A DNA stretch of 64,000 nucleotides from Roseinatronobacter thiooxidans (lineage in GTDB: Bacteria > Pseudomonadota > Alphaproteobacteria > Rhodobacterales > Rhodobacteraceae), in NCBI RefSeq assembly GCF_001870675.1, contig NZ_MEHT01000015.1, forward strand, positions 56,878 to 120,877. The letters run 5' to 3'. The notes beneath the pieces were generated by a model that saw only the letters and a program-made list of their open reading frames with translations, was not told where the DNA came from and did not search any database. This document shows positions 62,771-64,000 of this stretch, in pieces. Each line of letters opens with the position of its first letter. Position 1 is the stretch's first letter. The translations under genes were made by a program, and so were the position numbers.

Positions 62771-63607
62771 TCACTCGCCTTCCTTCTTATCGGCTTCGAT
62801 AGAAGCTTCGGCCTGTTCCAGAGCAGCTTCCTGCTCGGCGGCTTCAGCTTCCAGCGCAGCCTGACGTGCGGCTTCTTCCTCGGCAGCAGCAGCAGCGGCA
62901 GCTTCCTCAGCAGCCTTGCGCGCAGCGTCAGCGGCGGATCTCAGCGCAGCAGGCAGAATGGCGTTTTCAGGGAAGGGCTTTTTCACCGCATCCTTGATCG
63001 TCACCCAACCCCCACGAGAACCCGGCACAGCACCCTTGACCATGATCAGGCCGCGGTCGCTGTCGGTCTTGACGACCTGAAGGTTCTGCGTTGTCACGCG
63101 GGCAGCACCCATGTGACCAGCCATTTTCTTGCCTTTGAACACCTTGCCAGGGTCCTGACACTGCCCGGTCGAGCCGTGCGAGCGGTGGCTGATCGACACA
63201 CCATGCGACGCCCGAAGGCCGCCGAAGTTGTGGCGCTTCATTGCCCCTGCAAAACCCTTACCGATCGAGGTGCCGGCGACATCGACAAACTGACCTTCAA
63301 AATAATGGTCAGCCGTGATTTCTTCACCGACTTCGATCAGGTTCTCGGCACTGACGCGGAACTCGGCCAGCTTGCGCTTGGGCGCAACATTGGCCTTTGC
63401 GAAATGCCCACGCATTGGTGCGGGCACGCGCTTTGCCTTTGCAGCACCTGCGCCAAGCTGGACAGCGGTGTAGCCGTCCTTGTCCGCAGTGCGTTGGGCC
63501 ACAACCTGCAACCCGTCCAGCTGAAGGACAGTCACGGGAACTTGCCGCCCGTCCTCCATGAACAACCGGGTCATGCCCAGCTTCTTTGCGATAACTCCAG
63601 AGCGCAT
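62771..63607 (-). CDS. rplC: 50S ribosomal protein L3 with long Ala/Glu-rich tail
   Basis: The product is 278 aa. The first ~220 residues are a normal L3 ([51 protein letters not shown]). The last ~55 residues are an Ala/Glu-rich, coiled-coil-like tail ([20 protein letters not shown]) absent from E. coli L3, which has 209 residues. The tail is strongly helical and acidic, and could extend from the ribosome surface. It lies between rpsJ and rplD. Confidence 0.97.
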   Translation of the reverse strand: MRSGVIAKKLGMTRLFMEDGRQVPVTVLQLDGLQVVAQRTADKDGYTAVQLGAGAAKAKRVPAPMRGHFAKANVAPKRKLAEFRVSAENLIEVGEEITADHYFEGQFVDVAGTSIGKGFAGAMKRHNFGGLRASHGVSISHRSHGSTGQCQDPGKVFKGKKMAGHMGAARVTTQNLQVVKTDSDRGLIMVKGAVPGSRGGWVTIKDAVKKPFPENAILPAALRSAADAARKAAEEAAAAAAAEEEAARQAALEAEAAEQEAALEQAEASIEADKKEGE

Positions 63608-63619
63608 TGTCCTGGCTCC

Positions 63620-63928
63620 TTAAACTTTGATCTCGACATCAACACCCGCAGCGAGGTCGAGCTTCATCAGCGCGTCCACAGTCTGGGGGGTTGGATCGAC
63701 GATATCGAGAAGGCGTTTATGCGTGCGGATTTCCCACTGGTCGCGCGACTTCTTGTCGATATGCGGACCACGCAGAACCGTAAACTTTTCAATCTTGTTC
63801 GGCAGCGGGATCGGTCCGCGCACCTGTGCACCCGTGCGTTTGGCCGTGTTCACGATTTCCTGCGTGCTGGCATCCAGTACGCGGTAATCGAAGGCCTTTA
63901 GCCGAATGCGGATATTCTGACCTTGCAT
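63620..63928 (-). CDS. rpsJ: 30S ribosomal protein S10
   Basis: The product is 102 aa reading [40 protein letters not shown] and [20 protein letters not shown], the S10/NusE consensus. It is the first gene of the S10 operon and also takes part in transcription antitermination as NusE. Confidence 0.98.
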   Translation of the reverse strand: MQGQNIRIRLKAFDYRVLDASTQEIVNTAKRTGAQVRGPIPLPNKIEKFTVLRGPHIDKKSRDQWEIRTHKRLLDIVDPTPQTVDALMKLDLAAGVDVEIKV

Positions 63929-63950
63929 CTTGCTGTTCCTTCAGAAGGGA

Positions 63951-63974
63951 GGATGCGTGGTGTTCCACGCATCC
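63951..63974 (-). repeat. Hairpin between the tuf-like 3' end and rpsJ
   Basis: A 10-bp perfect stem (GGATGCGTGG with CCACGCATCC) and four-base loop lie between the last codons of the upstream gene and rpsJ. There is no T-run on the minus strand. It is the upstream member of the series of hairpins through the ribosomal cluster. Confidence 0.65.
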
Positions 63975-63985
63975 GACCTGCTTGA

Positions 63986-64000
63986 TTACTCGATGATTTT
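63986..64000 (-). CDS. tuf: Probable 3' end of elongation factor Tu gene
   Basis: The last bases of the window on the minus strand read Lys-Ile-Ile-Glu-stop, which matches the C-terminus of alphaproteobacterial EF-Tu. The position directly before rpsJ is where tuf normally lies in the str-S10 cluster. With only four codons visible, this rests mainly on gene order. Confidence 0.55.
   Translation of the reverse strand, partial: KIIE

Noticed and set aside
62630..63901. A 423-codon plus-strand frame opposite rplC and rpsJ
   Set aside because: Antisense shadow of two certain ribosomal protein genes, with no domain signature.

Overview
This is an alphaproteobacterial chromosome segment, most likely Rhodobacteraceae. 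The evidence is the high G+C with strong G/C third positions, the rpmH-rnpA-yidD-ttcA-yidC-MOSC-engB-argB order, an ATP12-type F1 assembly chaperone, and the protein sequences of the S10-spc-alpha ribosomal cluster. This is judged by eye and no database search was run.

Layout, left to right. (1) 1-5.7 kb: a ferric-reductase-like flavocytochrome (cut by the left edge) is divergent from a secreted pentaheme cytochrome c with EF-hand-like loops. An ECF sigma/anti-sigma pair and a DUF2333-like membrane protein follow. (2) 6-13.1 kb: a tightly overlapping Mrp/CPA3-type cation:proton antiporter operon (E, F, G, DUF4040-B fusion, C and three large antiporter-like subunits) with no full-length MrpA. 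(3) 13.2-16.9 kb: a TAXI-type TRAP transporter (fused permease plus binding protein). (4) 17.2-24.8 kb: a malonate operon, with TRAP transporter, malonyl-CoA decarboxylase, malonyl-CoA synthetase and a quinone-oxidoreductase-like gene. It is divergent from a GntR/FCD regulator, and a TTGTATACAA palindrome lies in the shared promoter region. (5) 25-31.8 kb: a universal stress protein, then a tripartite tricarboxylate transporter (TctCBA) followed by an oxalyl-CoA-synthetase-like ligase and a PanE-family reductase. (6) 31.8-33.5 kb: a graveyard of IS701, IS110, IS21, phage ClpP-like and tyrosine-integrase fragments abutting the 3' end of tRNA-Arg(ACG). (7) 33.7-37.2 kb: an orphan histidine kinase, a mercuric-reductase-like flavoprotein and a TVP38/TMEM64 membrane protein. 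(8) 37.5-49.8 kb: housekeeping genes from rpmH to a Do-like protease. (9) 50-64 kb: the S10-spc-alpha ribosomal cluster on the minus strand, from rplQ back to the last codons of what is probably tuf.

The genes form two carbon-acquisition modules with the same logic: a binding-protein-dependent secondary transporter plus an acyl-CoA ligase. The malonate module converts malonate to malonyl-CoA and then acetyl-CoA. The TctCBA module probably imports a carboxylate that the adjacent ligase activates.

A recurring structural theme is perfect G+C-rich inverted repeats in gaps between cistrons. One follows the binding-protein gene in each of the three transporter operons, and eight or nine lie between or after genes of the ribosomal cluster. 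The spc operon also lacks adk between secY and rpsM, where many alphaproteobacteria carry it. I found no CRISPR array, no intact mobile element and no clearly unprecedented multi-gene system. The best leads are the Mrp-like complex with one degenerate pump subunit, the TctCBA-ligase-reductase operon, and the hairpin pattern.
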